DNA from: Constrictibacter sp. MBR-5
Lineage (GTDB): Bacteria; Pseudomonadota; Alphaproteobacteria; JAJUGE01
Length of the DNA: 64,000 bases
Direction of reading: 5' to 3'
Assembly: GCF_040549485.1 (NCBI RefSeq)
Contig: NZ_JBEPTK010000003.1
Span: 434,001-498,000, forward strand
Notes under the pieces: generated by a model
Database searches by the model: none
Seen by the model: the letters and a program-made list of their open reading frames with translations, nothing else
What the model was told of the DNA's origin: nothing
Made by a program: the position numbers and the translations under genes
Part shown: one piece after another, positions 7,384 through 15,307 of the stretch
Layout of the letters: every line of letters begins with the position of its first letter
Numbering within the stretch: the stretch's first letter is position 1

Positions 7384-9543
7384 ATGGACGATCAGTCGGC
7401 ACCGGGCCAGTCGCCGGCCCCGGATATCCCCACCGAACCGGGCCTTCCCGGACTTCCGCCTCCCTCCGGCGAGGCGGCGCAGCCCTATCGCGTCCTCGCC
7501 CGCAAGTACCGGCCGAAGACCTTCTCCGAGCTGATCGGCCAGGAAGCGCTGGTCCGCACCCTGTCCAACGCGCTCGAATCCGGCCGGCTGGCGCACGCCT
7601 TCATCCTCACCGGCGTGCGCGGCGTCGGCAAGACGACGACGGCGCGCATCATCGCCCGCGCCCTGAACTGCACCGGGCCGGACGGCAAAGGCGGCCCGAC
7701 CATCCAGCCCTGCGGCGTGTGCGACAACTGCGTGGCCATCGCCCAGGACCGGCATGTCGACGTGCTGGAGATGGACGCCGCCAGCCGCACCGGCATCGGC
7801 GACGTGCGCGAGCTGATCGAGGGCGTGCGCTACCGCCCCGTCTCGGCGCGCTACAAGGTCTACATCATCGACGAGGTGCACATGCTCTCGACGCAGGCCT
7901 TCAACGGCCTGCTGAAGACGCTCGAGGAGCCGCCCGAGCATGTGAAGTTCATCTTCGCCACCACCGAGATCCGCAAGGTCCCCGTCACCGTCCTGTCGCG
8001 CTGCCAGCGCTTCGACCTGCGCCGCGTCGCCTCCGAGGTGCTGATGGCGCATTTCGAGCGCGTCGCGCGCGCCGAGGGCGTCACCCTGGAGCCCGAGGCG
8101 CTGGCGCTGGTCGCGCGCGCCGCCGACGGGTCGGTGCGCGACGGCCTGTCGATCCTCGACCAGGCGATCGCCCATGCCGGCCCGGCCCCCGTCTCGGCCG
8201 GCCAGGTGCGCGAGATGCTGGGCCTCGCCGACCGGACGCGCGTCTTCGACCTGGCCGAGGCGCTGCTGCGCGGCGAGGCGCGTGCGGCGCTGGTGCTGTT
8301 CGCCGACATGCACGACGCCGGCGCCGACCCGGTGGCGCTGATCCAGGACCTGCTGGAGCTGACGCACTGGCTGACCCGCCTGCGCGTGGCGCCCGACGAC
8401 GCCGACGACATGACGGTGGCCGAGGCCGAGCGGGTGCGCGGCAAGGGCCTCGCCGCGCAGCTCTCCATGCCGGTTCTGACGCGCCTCTGGCAGTTGCTGC
8501 TCAAGGGCCTGTCGGAGACCCAGCACGCGCCGGCGCCGCGCCTCGCGGTGGAGATGCTGTTCGTCCGCATCGCCTATGCCGCCAGCCTGCCGACGCCGGC
8601 CGAGATCGTGGCGCAGCTCGCCGGCGAGGGCGGAGCCGGCCCCGCCGGGGGTTCCGGTTCTGGCGGCGGCGGCACCCGCGGCGTCGTGCCCGCGGCCCAC
8701 CCGGCGGTCGAGACGGCGGCACACCCCACCGCCCGCGCGACGGCGTCCGCCGCCGACCGGCCGGCAGCGACAGCCCCGACGGCTTCCGCCCCGACGGCTT
8801 CCGCGCCGCCCGCCCCGGCCCGGGAGGCGCGCCCCCTGCCGCCCCTGGTCACCCCGGCGCAACCCGAGCCGCCGCGTCCGAGCGCTTCCGCACCGACGCA
8901 TACCGCCCAGGCCCGCGCCGCCCTGGCGCCGCGCCACGAAGACCCGGAGCCGGCGCGCACCACGCCGCCCGAGCCGCCGCGCGCCGAGCCACCCCCCGAA
9001 CCCGTCGTCCAGGCCCCCGAAACGCCCACCGGAACCCCCGCTGGCCCCGCCTCCTTCGCCGAGGCGGTGGCGATGTTCGCCAGCCACGGCGAGATGCTGC
9101 TCCACGCCAATCTCTGCCGGAACGTCCATCCGGTCGCCTTCCGCCCCGGCCGCATCGAGATCCGCCCGACGGCGCTGGCGCCGCAGAACCTCTCCGGCAC
9201 GATGGCGTCCAAGCTCACGCAGTGGACCGGCACCCGCTGGGTGGTCAGCGTCTCCGGCGACGCGGGCGAGCCGACGCTCGCCCAGCAGGAGGAGGCCCGC
9301 CTCCAGCGCCTGCGAGAGACGGCGGCCGAACACCCGCTGGTCCGGGCCGTGATGGCCGCGTTCCCCGGCACGGCGATCGCCACCGTGCGCGAGCCGGGCC
9401 CGCCCGCCGACGAGCCGCCCGCGGCCGCCGCGGAACAGGCGATGCCCGACGAGTCCATGCCCGACGGCCGGCCCTCCGCCCCCTTCGACGCGGACATGGC
9501 CGATCTCGATTTCAGTGACGGCTTCGACGAGGAAGACACATGA
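7384..9543 (+). CDS. dnaX: DNA polymerase III subunits gamma and tau
   Basis: 719-residue clamp-loader ATPase. Walker A GVRGVGKTT lies at about residues 77-85. A Cys-rich zinc module follows (CNCTG...CGVCDNC pattern around 98-125), then Walker B IIDEVHMLS and the SRC sensor in VLSRCQRF. A long Pro/Ala-rich linker (about 425-555) leads to a C-terminal tau domain that binds the polymerase alpha subunit. The first 35 residues are low-complexity before RVLARKYRPKTF, so a slightly later start is possible. The stop overlaps the ybaB start as ATGA, implying translational coupling. Confidence 0.95.
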   Translation: MDDQSAPGQSPAPDIPTEPGLPGLPPPSGEAAQPYRVLARKYRPKTFSELIGQEALVRTLSNALESGRLAHAFILTGVRGVGKTTTARIIARALNCTGPDGKGGPTIQPCGVCDNCVAIAQDRHVDVLEMDAASRTGIGDVRELIEGVRYRPVSARYKVYIIDEVHMLSTQAFNGLLKTLEEPPEHVKFIFATTEIRKVPVTVLSRCQRFDLRRVASEVLMAHFERVARAEGVTLEPEALALVARAADGSVRDGLSILDQAIAHAGPAPVSAGQVREMLGLADRTRVFDLAEALLRGEARAALVLFADMHDAGADPVALIQDLLELTHWLTRLRVAPDDADDMTVAEAERVRGKGLAAQLSMPVLTRLWQLLLKGLSETQHAPAPRLAVEMLFVRIAYAASLPTPAEIVAQLAGEGGAGPAGGSGSGGGGTRGVVPAAHPAVETAAHPTARATASAADRPAATAPTASAPTASAPPAPAREARPLPPLVTPAQPEPPRPSASAPTHTAQARAALAPRHEDPEPARTTPPEPPRAEPPPEPVVQAPETPTGTPAGPASFAEAVAMFASHGEMLLHANLCRNVHPVAFRPGRIEIRPTALAPQNLSGTMASKLTQWTGTRWVVSVSGDAGEPTLAQQEEARLQRLRETAAEHPLVRAVMAAFPGTAIATVREPGPPADEPPAAAAEQAMPDESMPDGRPSAPFDADMADLDFSDGFDEEDT

Positions 9544-9863
9544 AGAATCTCGGAAATCTCATGCGCCAGGCGCAGGAGATGCAGCAGAAGATGGGCGAGA
9601 TGCAGGAGCAGCTCGCCGCCGCCGAAGTCTCCGGCTCCTCCGGGGCGGGCATGGTCAGCGTCACGCTCAACGGCAAGGGCGAGTTGCGCCGGCTGAAGAT
9701 CGATCCGGCGATCGTCGACCCGAACGAGGTCGAGGTGCTGGAGGACCTGATCACCGCGGCCTTCAACGACGCCCGGGTCAAGGTCGAGGCGCGCATGTCC
9801 GAGGAGATGGGCAAGCTCACCGGCGGCCTGCCGCTGCCGCCCGGCTTCAAGCTGCCCTTCTGA
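9540..9863 (+). CDS. ybaB: YbaB/EbfC family nucleoid-associated protein
   Basis: A 107-residue protein with the family architecture: an N-terminal amphipathic helix ([20 protein letters not shown]), a small beta sheet with [13 protein letters not shown], and a C-terminal helix ending [13 protein letters not shown]. YbaB homodimers bind DNA and are usually encoded between dnaX and recR, as here. Its ATG overlaps the dnaX stop. Confidence 0.95.
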   Translation: MKNLGNLMRQAQEMQQKMGEMQEQLAAAEVSGSSGAGMVSVTLNGKGELRRLKIDPAIVDPNEVEVLEDLITAAFNDARVKVEARMSEEMGKLTGGLPLPPGFKLPF

Positions 9864-9906
9864 GGCGGGCCGTCCCGAGCGCTCCCGTAGAGGTGGCGGA
9901 CCCCGC

Positions 9907-10500
9907 GTGGCCCTCTCCGACGTCGACCGGCTGATCCAGCTGCTGGCGCGCCTGCCCGGCCTCGGGCCGCGCTCGGCGCGCCGTGCCGTGCTGCACCTGC
10001 TGAAGCGGCGCGAGACCCTGCTGGAGCCGCTGGCGCGCGCCATGACCGAGGCGGCGGCCTCGGTGCGTACCTGCTCGGTCTGCGGCAACCTGGACGCCAC
10101 CGACCCCTGCGCCATCTGCCGCGACCCGGCGCGCGACCATGCCGCCATCTGCGTCGTCGAGGGCGTCGGCGACCTCTGGGCGCTGGAGCGCGCGGGCGGC
10201 TTCCGCGGCCGCTACCACGTCCTCGGCGGCACGCTCTCGGCGCTCGACGGCGTCGGGCCGGACGACCTGCGCATCCCGGCCCTGCTCGGCCGCATCGCCT
10301 CCGGCGCGGTGACCGAGGTGGTGCTCGCCACCAACGCCACCGTCGACGGCCAGACCACCGCCCACTACATCGCCGAACGCCTGTCGGACAGCGGTGTCGC
10401 GGTCACCCGCCTGGCACACGGCGTCCCCGTCGGCGGGGAACTCGACTATCTCGACGACGGCACCCTGACGGCGGCGTTCAAGGCGCGGCGACCGGTTTGA
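9907..10500 (+). CDS. recR: Recombination mediator RecR
   Basis: 197 residues. An N-terminal helix-hairpin-helix ([15 protein letters not shown]), a four-cysteine zinc finger (C56, C59, C68, C71) and a Toprim domain beginning [12 protein letters not shown] are all in order. RecR works with RecF/RecO to load RecA at gaps. Translation starts at GTG 9907, giving the usual RecR N-terminus. It is the last core gene before the low-GC island, whose left edge lies within the next 200 nt. Confidence 0.95.
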   Translation: MALSDVDRLIQLLARLPGLGPRSARRAVLHLLKRRETLLEPLARAMTEAAASVRTCSVCGNLDATDPCAICRDPARDHAAICVVEGVGDLWALERAGGFRGRYHVLGGTLSALDGVGPDDLRIPALLGRIASGAVTEVVLATNATVDGQTTAHYIAERLSDSGVAVTRLAHGVPVGGELDYLDDGTLTAAFKARRPV

Positions 10501-10804
10501 GGGGGCGGTCGGGCCGCCGAAGTGGCCGCCATGTCCACTTGCCCCCTCCGCCCCCTTACGGCCAAGCCCGCCACGCTGCCATAGCCGGGCGTATCAGCGA
10601 TGTCCGATTCCAGGCCGCACCCTCCACTCCCGCATTCTGCCGTCGGGGAGCGCCGTTGCGGGGCAGGAACGCCCTGCTGCGGGGCAAGCGGGAGGCGATG
10701 GAGTTGGTGGTTTTGGCGCATGCGCGAAAAGTAGTGGTGGACCAACTTACTCCGAATGACTACCTCCTTGATATCTCGCTTCAAGAGCACGGGAGGCATG
10801 TCGG
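10501..10804. other. Intergenic junction between core genes and low-GC island
   Basis: About 300 nt without a convincing gene. The first half is GC-rich like the neighbours; from roughly 10690 the base composition drops. No tRNA, integrase or obvious direct repeat is visible at the junction. Open frames across it lack homology-like features and are considered chance. Confidence 0.5.
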
Positions 10805-11293
10805 ATGGCACGGCGAAAGCATGTTTTCATCAGTCATCATCACGCCGACGATGCTCATGTTTCTCGGCTCACCAGCATGCTTGCGCGGGCAGGATACGAG
10901 ATCCGTAACAGTTCGATACGAGCGAAGCCAGCCAACCAGCGCCGCCTGGAACGGGGCTTGGTAAGCGACAACACCATCAAGCGCTTGCTTCGTATGAAAA
11001 TGTCATGGGCATCGACCGTGATAGTTATAATCGGCAAGGAAACCCATTCACGTGACTGGGTGAATTGGGAGATCCGCAAAGCGAACGAACTTGGGAAGCG
11101 AATCTTGGGCGTTTACGCCCGCGGAGGTACCGAGGCAGATATACCCGCGGCGCTCAACGACTACGGCGATGCGATAGTGAACTGGAACGCGGACAGCATT
11201 ATTTCTGCGGTCGAAGGTCAGGATAATTCTTTCAAAAAGCCTGATGGAGCTTCACGCGAACCGACTTTTGGTGCCGCCACTTCCCGCTGCTGA
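10805..11293 (+). CDS. TIR-like domain protein (ThsB/DUF1863 type)
   Basis: 162 residues, essentially one TIR-like domain of the MTH538/DUF1863 type used by Thoeris ThsB. Strand A with HVFISHHHADD is at residues 6-16, strand C/D with STVIVIIGKETHSRDWVNWE at 70-89, and a last strand with ILGVYARG at 100-107. Glu89 in WVNWEI sits where these domains usually carry the catalytic Glu. ThsB-type TIRs turn NAD into cyclic-ADP-ribose-like signals on phage infection (established for the family). The start has GGGAGG 8 nt upstream. The Nmad2-type gene follows 6 nt after the stop, indicating one operon. No ThsA-like effector is visible. Confidence 0.85.
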   Translation: MARRKHVFISHHHADDAHVSRLTSMLARAGYEIRNSSIRAKPANQRRLERGLVSDNTIKRLLRMKMSWASTVIVIIGKETHSRDWVNWEIRKANELGKRILGVYARGGTEADIPAALNDYGDAIVNWNADSIISAVEGQDNSFKKPDGASREPTFGAATSRC

Positions 11294-11299
11294 TTAAAG

Positions 11300-11947
11300 A
11301 TGAGCAAGGTCTACGTCTACGTGGTAGCGCGTGATTTTGGGTTCGCACCGAACCCGTTTCATGGCATCTGCACGCTCGCCACCTGCAAGCCGACCATTCG
11401 CCGGGTGGCTGTTCTAGGAGACTGGGTGATCGGCATGGGAGGCTCGAAGCTAAAGGCCACCGGGCGCTGCATCTTTGCGATGCAGGTTACGCGCTCAATG
11501 ACATTCAGCGAATACTGGGCGAACCCTGATTTTAAGCGGAAGCGGCCCTCTCGGAATGGAAGTCGCAAAGCGATGGTTGGTGATAATATTTACCACCAGG
11601 AGGGCTATCCGTGCACTTGGCGGCAGGCAGATTCGCATCATAGCCGTCCAGACGGCTCTGCAGATCCGTACAATATGAGCCACGATACCAGCACTGATCG
11701 GGTTTTACTATCTGACCGTTTTATCTATTTCGGAGAGAATGCGCCCAGGGTGCCTCCGGCGATTCTAACGGCAATTGGATATCGGAATCAACGAAGTCAC
11801 CGAACTTACGACGAGCCGACATGCCGCCCATTGTTACGCTGGATCACTGAGACATACGGACAGTGCTTTAACCTCGTCCTTGGCGACCCGTTTCAATTCA
11901 GACAGAGCGAGGCACGGTACTCCATACGGTCTGACCGAATCATTTAG
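11300..11947 (+). CDS. Nmad2-type putative nucleotide-modification-associated protein
   Basis: 215 residues resembling the 'nucleotide modification associated domain 2' family. Recognisable blocks are FAPNPFHGICTLATCKP (residues 14-30), a GDWVIGMGG turn, NPDFKRKRPSRNGS and MVGDNIYH (about 74-98), a QADSHHS motif and a TDRVLLSDRFIYFG strand. The family was defined by its presence in DNA base-modification loci; its chemistry is unproven. It lies 6 nt downstream of the TIR gene and converges on the hypermodification-type gene. Base composition is clearly lower in GC than the chromosomal genes. Confidence 0.75.
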   Translation: MSKVYVYVVARDFGFAPNPFHGICTLATCKPTIRRVAVLGDWVIGMGGSKLKATGRCIFAMQVTRSMTFSEYWANPDFKRKRPSRNGSRKAMVGDNIYHQEGYPCTWRQADSHHSRPDGSADPYNMSHDTSTDRVLLSDRFIYFGENAPRVPPAILTAIGYRNQRSHRTYDEPTCRPLLRWITETYGQCFNLVLGDPFQFRQSEARYSIRSDRII

Positions 11948-12010
11948 ATTATCTGTCGCAAAGCGGGCGCTCAAATCGGAGTAAAACTGACGTGTGCGCG
12001 CATAACGTTG

Positions 12011-13003
12011 CTAAATAAGTAAGAATTGCTTTGAGGGTTTAGCGGTGCCCTCGGCAAAGCCATCGCATTGGACATTCCACTTTGGCGGGAACATCGGCGG
12101 GGAAAACGGGCGGTCAGAGGTTCTGTATATCTGCTTTATTCGCGTACGATTCGATATGCCGACCACATTAGGATGAGCAACCCTCGCGTACTTCGAAACT
12201 TCGCAGAACAAGTTCTGAACGTCGATAGGATGCAACGGGCGTCCAAACAACCCGGCGAAATTCAGCCCCCGTTTCGTCAGTTCATCCGCTTGCCGTTCTG
12301 TTACATGGTAGATGATCTCTTCGGGAAACTCAACAGCGGCAGCGCCAAAGCATTTCGCAATTCCGTCGAGTGCGCCCGGGCCGGCAATTACAAAGCTCTC
12401 CTCAAAATCCAAAAGCGAGGAATAGTTCAAGTCAATCGCATACTGAAACGCTAAAAATCGACCGATTCCTGGGTACTGGAGAAGATGCTCGAATACACTC
12501 TGTAAATCAGGCGCTTGACGTATCCGATCCGGCAGCCGGTCCGCCATCATGCGTCCCAAAAGGCGAAGGTGGTTACTGTGCTTTCGAATTCCACCAAGTG
12601 CCGGCACAGGCATTATGTAGGCCGCGGAGTATATGCTCCGACGATCTCGGATAATGGATTCCAGTGTGGCATCAATCTGTTCCATTGGCGTGTCGGACCA
12701 AGACAGCGGCCCTAGTACACTTTCAAGTCGCTCCCACGTTTCAATTTTGTTGAATATCTTGAACAGCAAGGTCCGAAAGAATAACTCATCGGGGTCTTGG
12801 GATCGAAATTCGTTGTATTGAATTTCCCGAATGAGGTACTGGCTGACGCGGTCAGCCGCCCGGAATGTATTTGTAAATCGATACGTGTTAAGGATAGGGT
12901 CTATTGACCAGGGCCCTCGCAGCCCGGCGATCCGGCGATAATACGTAGCGAGCCGTTCTGCAGCGAAGAACCAGTAGGTATCATAAACTGCCGTCGGCGC
13001 AAT
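12011..13003 (-). CDS. Putative DNA base hypermodification protein (5-hmdU kinase helical-domain type); no normal start codon
   Basis: The frame encodes a protein like the helical domain family of 5-hydroxymethyl-dU DNA kinases. Family-like blocks are YRFTNTFRAADRVSQYLI, FRTLLFKIFNKIETWE, HSNHLRLLGRM and an LLQYPGIGRFLAFQYAIDLN helix. A shorter reading from TTG 12769 (252 residues) would lose the first two blocks, so the real protein must begin upstream. The frame is open back to the stop at 13085-13087 but contains no ATG, GTG or TTG before 12769. I placed the start at ATT 13003 only as an estimate. Either initiation is non-canonical or the start was lost and the gene is decaying. Confidence 0.6.
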   Translation of the reverse strand: MAPTAVYDTYWFFAAERLATYYRRIAGLRGPWSIDPILNTYRFTNTFRAADRVSQYLIREIQYNEFRSQDPDELFFRTLLFKIFNKIETWERLESVLGPLSWSDTPMEQIDATLESIIRDRRSIYSAAYIMPVPALGGIRKHSNHLRLLGRMMADRLPDRIRQAPDLQSVFEHLLQYPGIGRFLAFQYAIDLNYSSLLDFEESFVIAGPGALDGIAKCFGAAAVEFPEEIIYHVTERQADELTKRGLNFAGLFGRPLHPIDVQNLFCEVSKYARVAHPNVVGISNRTRIKQIYRTSDRPFSPPMFPPKWNVQCDGFAEGTAKPSKQFLLI

Positions 13004-13146
13004 CGACGAGGCACCGCGCCGAGGCGGCGAGGGCGAGGGGGAACGGATGATGATTCTCCACGAGTGGTATTGAGCTTGGGCGGATTATAGCCCCACGATG
13101 TGCGCTGTCAGCCATACAGATAGCAGTAGGCACGTGGGAGACGGGC

Positions 13147-14340
13147 ATGGCAAGCGTACGACGGGTAACAGTAGCGGAATTTGAGGCGCATGCAGCGGGA
13201 ACAGACCAACTCCACGCTGGCGACACCGATACTGCGCTCCTTGGGCTGGTAGGCGAGGTTGGGAGCCTGATCAGTGCTTTCAAAAAGAAGCGTCGCGATA
13301 CCGACGGCTTTTTTGGCTATCATGAAGCGGTGGCAGAGGAACTCGGCGATGTACTATGGTATAGTAGCGCAATTGCCCGTCGTGGTGGTACGTCCCTGGT
13401 CGAGGTTCTTGCCCGAACAGCCGCGGCAGGCGTTGGCGACGAGGCCCTGCGGTTTTCAGACCTACATGGAGCGCTTGGTCCGTCTGAAGCTGGATTCGAG
13501 GCGGCGCTGCTGGAGCTGGCGGGCGAAGCTGGCGACCTGGCTAAGCGCTTTGCCGCTGGCGCGCACCGGAGCAATCCTGACGCACTGAGAGGCGATCTCA
13601 TCAAATTTTTTCGACCTCTTGCGCGCGCCGCCGCCGCCGCCGAGGTCAGTCTTGAAGAGGCTGCGCAGTACAACATAGATAAAACAGAGGACAGATGGCC
13701 GACAAAGCGCGTTTTTCCGAATGCGCCGGATGAGGGTCTGCATATTGACGAGCAACTACCGCGCAAGATGCGCGTGCTCATCTATGAGCGCAACGTCAAT
13801 GGTACAGATTATGTATTTCAGAAATCCGGGGGAATGTTACTTGGTGACCGGCTGACCGACAATCATCAGCCTGAGGACGACTATCGCTTCCATGATGTAT
13901 TTCATCTCTCCCATGCCGCCGTGCTAGGCTGGTCGCCAACTACGCGCGCGTTATTGAAGATAAAGCGGAAAAGTCAAAGAGCGGTTGATGAAAATGAGGA
14001 CGGGGCGCGTGCAAACCTGATAGAAGAAGGTCTGACCACCTGGATTTTCGAAACGGCAAAGCGCCACCATTTTTTCGCTCACACTCAGACACTCGGCTTG
14101 GATTTGCTGAAGGACGTGAAACGTTTTGTCCGCGGATACGAGGCTGAGAAGCTACCGATGTGGCTTTGGGAGTCAGCGATATTGCAGGGCTATGCTGTGT
14201 TTCGCGAACTACAAGAAAAGCGGCGGGGGGTCGTGAGGGCCGATCTAAGACGTCGAAAAGTCTGGTTCGAGCCAATGAGCGCTGCAGAGCTGGAAAGCTG
14301 TGGACTGGCCGGCGGCCCCCTAGGCGCGGCGCCGAGTTAG
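13147..14340 (+). CDS. Tandem MazG-like nucleotide pyrophosphohydrolase with extra C-terminal domain
   Basis: 397 residues. MazG-like unit 1 (about 28-80) carries GEVGSL and EELGDVLWY, giving the metal residues Glu37 and Glu65/Asp68. Unit 2 (about 115-185) carries GEAGDL with Glu127 and Asp130, but the second acidic pair is reduced (LRGD), so it is probably structural. A C-terminal domain (190-397) has RFHDVFHLSH and an EEGLTTWIFETAKRH segment that I cannot name. MazG-type enzymes hydrolyse (d)NTPs to monophosphates. The start has a GGGAG site. It is divergent from the hypermodification-type gene with a 60-nt gap, hence likely co-regulated. Confidence 0.8.
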   Translation: MASVRRVTVAEFEAHAAGTDQLHAGDTDTALLGLVGEVGSLISAFKKKRRDTDGFFGYHEAVAEELGDVLWYSSAIARRGGTSLVEVLARTAAAGVGDEALRFSDLHGALGPSEAGFEAALLELAGEAGDLAKRFAAGAHRSNPDALRGDLIKFFRPLARAAAAAEVSLEEAAQYNIDKTEDRWPTKRVFPNAPDEGLHIDEQLPRKMRVLIYERNVNGTDYVFQKSGGMLLGDRLTDNHQPEDDYRFHDVFHLSHAAVLGWSPTTRALLKIKRKSQRAVDENEDGARANLIEEGLTTWIFETAKRHHFFAHTQTLGLDLLKDVKRFVRGYEAEKLPMWLWESAILQGYAVFRELQEKRRGVVRADLRRRKVWFEPMSAAELESCGLAGGPLGAAPS

Positions 14341-14389
14341 CCTCGCCCGCTCGCGACCTACCTGATTATAATCTTGCCTACTGCGAACA

Positions 14390-15040
14390 ATGAATAACAT
14401 GGCTGAACCGCTAAACCTCCTGTCGGTAGAACTTCTCCCAGACTGGACGATCTCGGTCACCGTGAGCGTATGGGTGGGCGGGGTTCTGCTGCTACTGGGG
14501 TTGTCGTATATCGCGCGCAAACTGCTCGTCGAACGGGCGTGGAAGAGTTTTGAGATCGACGAGGCAGAAATTGGCGTCGGCAGCAGCAAAATCAAGCTTC
14601 GCCCTAATCTAGATGACAGACAAGTGGCGTATGCAATCTGGGTCGAACTCAGTACGCGCAAGATCGGCCTTCCGATTGATTTCGATCATGATGTGGTGGC
14701 GGAGATATACGATTCCTGGTATCATTTTTTCGCCGTAACACGAGAGCTTGTAAAATCTGTTCCAGTAAAGCGTGTGCGAAGCAGCAGCACCCAGGCGATC
14801 GTAAAGCTGTCTATTGAGGTGCTCAATGAGGGATTGCGGCCGCACCTCACGCAGTGGCAGGCGCGATTTAGGCGCTGGTATGATAATGAGATCAACAAAA
14901 CCAGTGGGGAGCTTGTGATTGATCCTCAGGATATTCAAAAGAATTTCCCTAGATTTGATGAACTCCGAGCGGACATGGAGCAGGTGAACAAGCACTTAAT
15001 GCGCTATAGAGAAAAGATGAGACAACTGGTGATTGAGTAG
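14390..15040 (+). CDS. One-helix membrane protein of unknown family
   Basis: 216 residues. One strong transmembrane helix (about 25-45, VWVGGVLLLLGLSYIA) is followed by basic residues and a soluble domain that should lie in the cytoplasm. The soluble part is mostly helical, with LPIDFDHDVVAEIYDSWYHF and a C-terminal helix rich in Met/Lys/Glu. It lies 49 nt after the MazG-like gene on the same strand, so it is probably co-transcribed. By position it could be the membrane-acting component of the island (inference only). An alternative start 9 nt later is equally good. Confidence 0.6.
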   Translation: MNNMAEPLNLLSVELLPDWTISVTVSVWVGGVLLLLGLSYIARKLLVERAWKSFEIDEAEIGVGSSKIKLRPNLDDRQVAYAIWVELSTRKIGLPIDFDHDVVAEIYDSWYHFFAVTRELVKSVPVKRVRSSSTQAIVKLSIEVLNEGLRPHLTQWQARFRRWYDNEINKTSGELVIDPQDIQKNFPRFDELRADMEQVNKHLMRYREKMRQLVIE

Positions 15041-15173
15041 CGGCGCAATGTTGGAGTGCCACGGTAGGCTTGAGGGCCGCGGCTTGGTTGCGCAGAACTC
15101 GTTGCCCGCGGAGTGATGGAGCAGGACGCTCTGCCGGGAGAGCCCCGAACGGCGCATCAGACACCATGTTCCG

Positions 15174-15300
15174 AGGACTATAAGCGCATGATGGTATCTC
15201 CCCCCGGGGAGACCCGCCACGCCCGACACGCCCCCGACCCTCACCGACCGCCAGGGCCTCTTTTGCCGCCACGTCGCCAGCGGCGCCGCCGCCGCACCTC
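15174..15300 (+). pseudogene. Truncated copy of the terminase-small-subunit-like gene 5' end
   Basis: This stretch matches 16892-17020 closely, starting at AGGACTATAAGCGCATGATGG and continuing through the ribosome site into the coding part (LTDRQ..FCRHVA). The start ATG seen at 16936 is ACG here, and similarity ends after about 25 codons at a GCC-rich run. It is therefore a dead 5' fragment. Together with the intact copy it brackets the antiporter gene as a direct repeat of about 125 bp. Confidence 0.75.
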
Positions 15301-15307
15301 CCGCCCA

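Noticed and set aside
10805-11947. Complete Thoeris system
   Set aside because: The TIR gene resembles ThsB, but the neighbour is Nmad2-type and no ThsA-like SLOG/SIR2 protein is present in the window.
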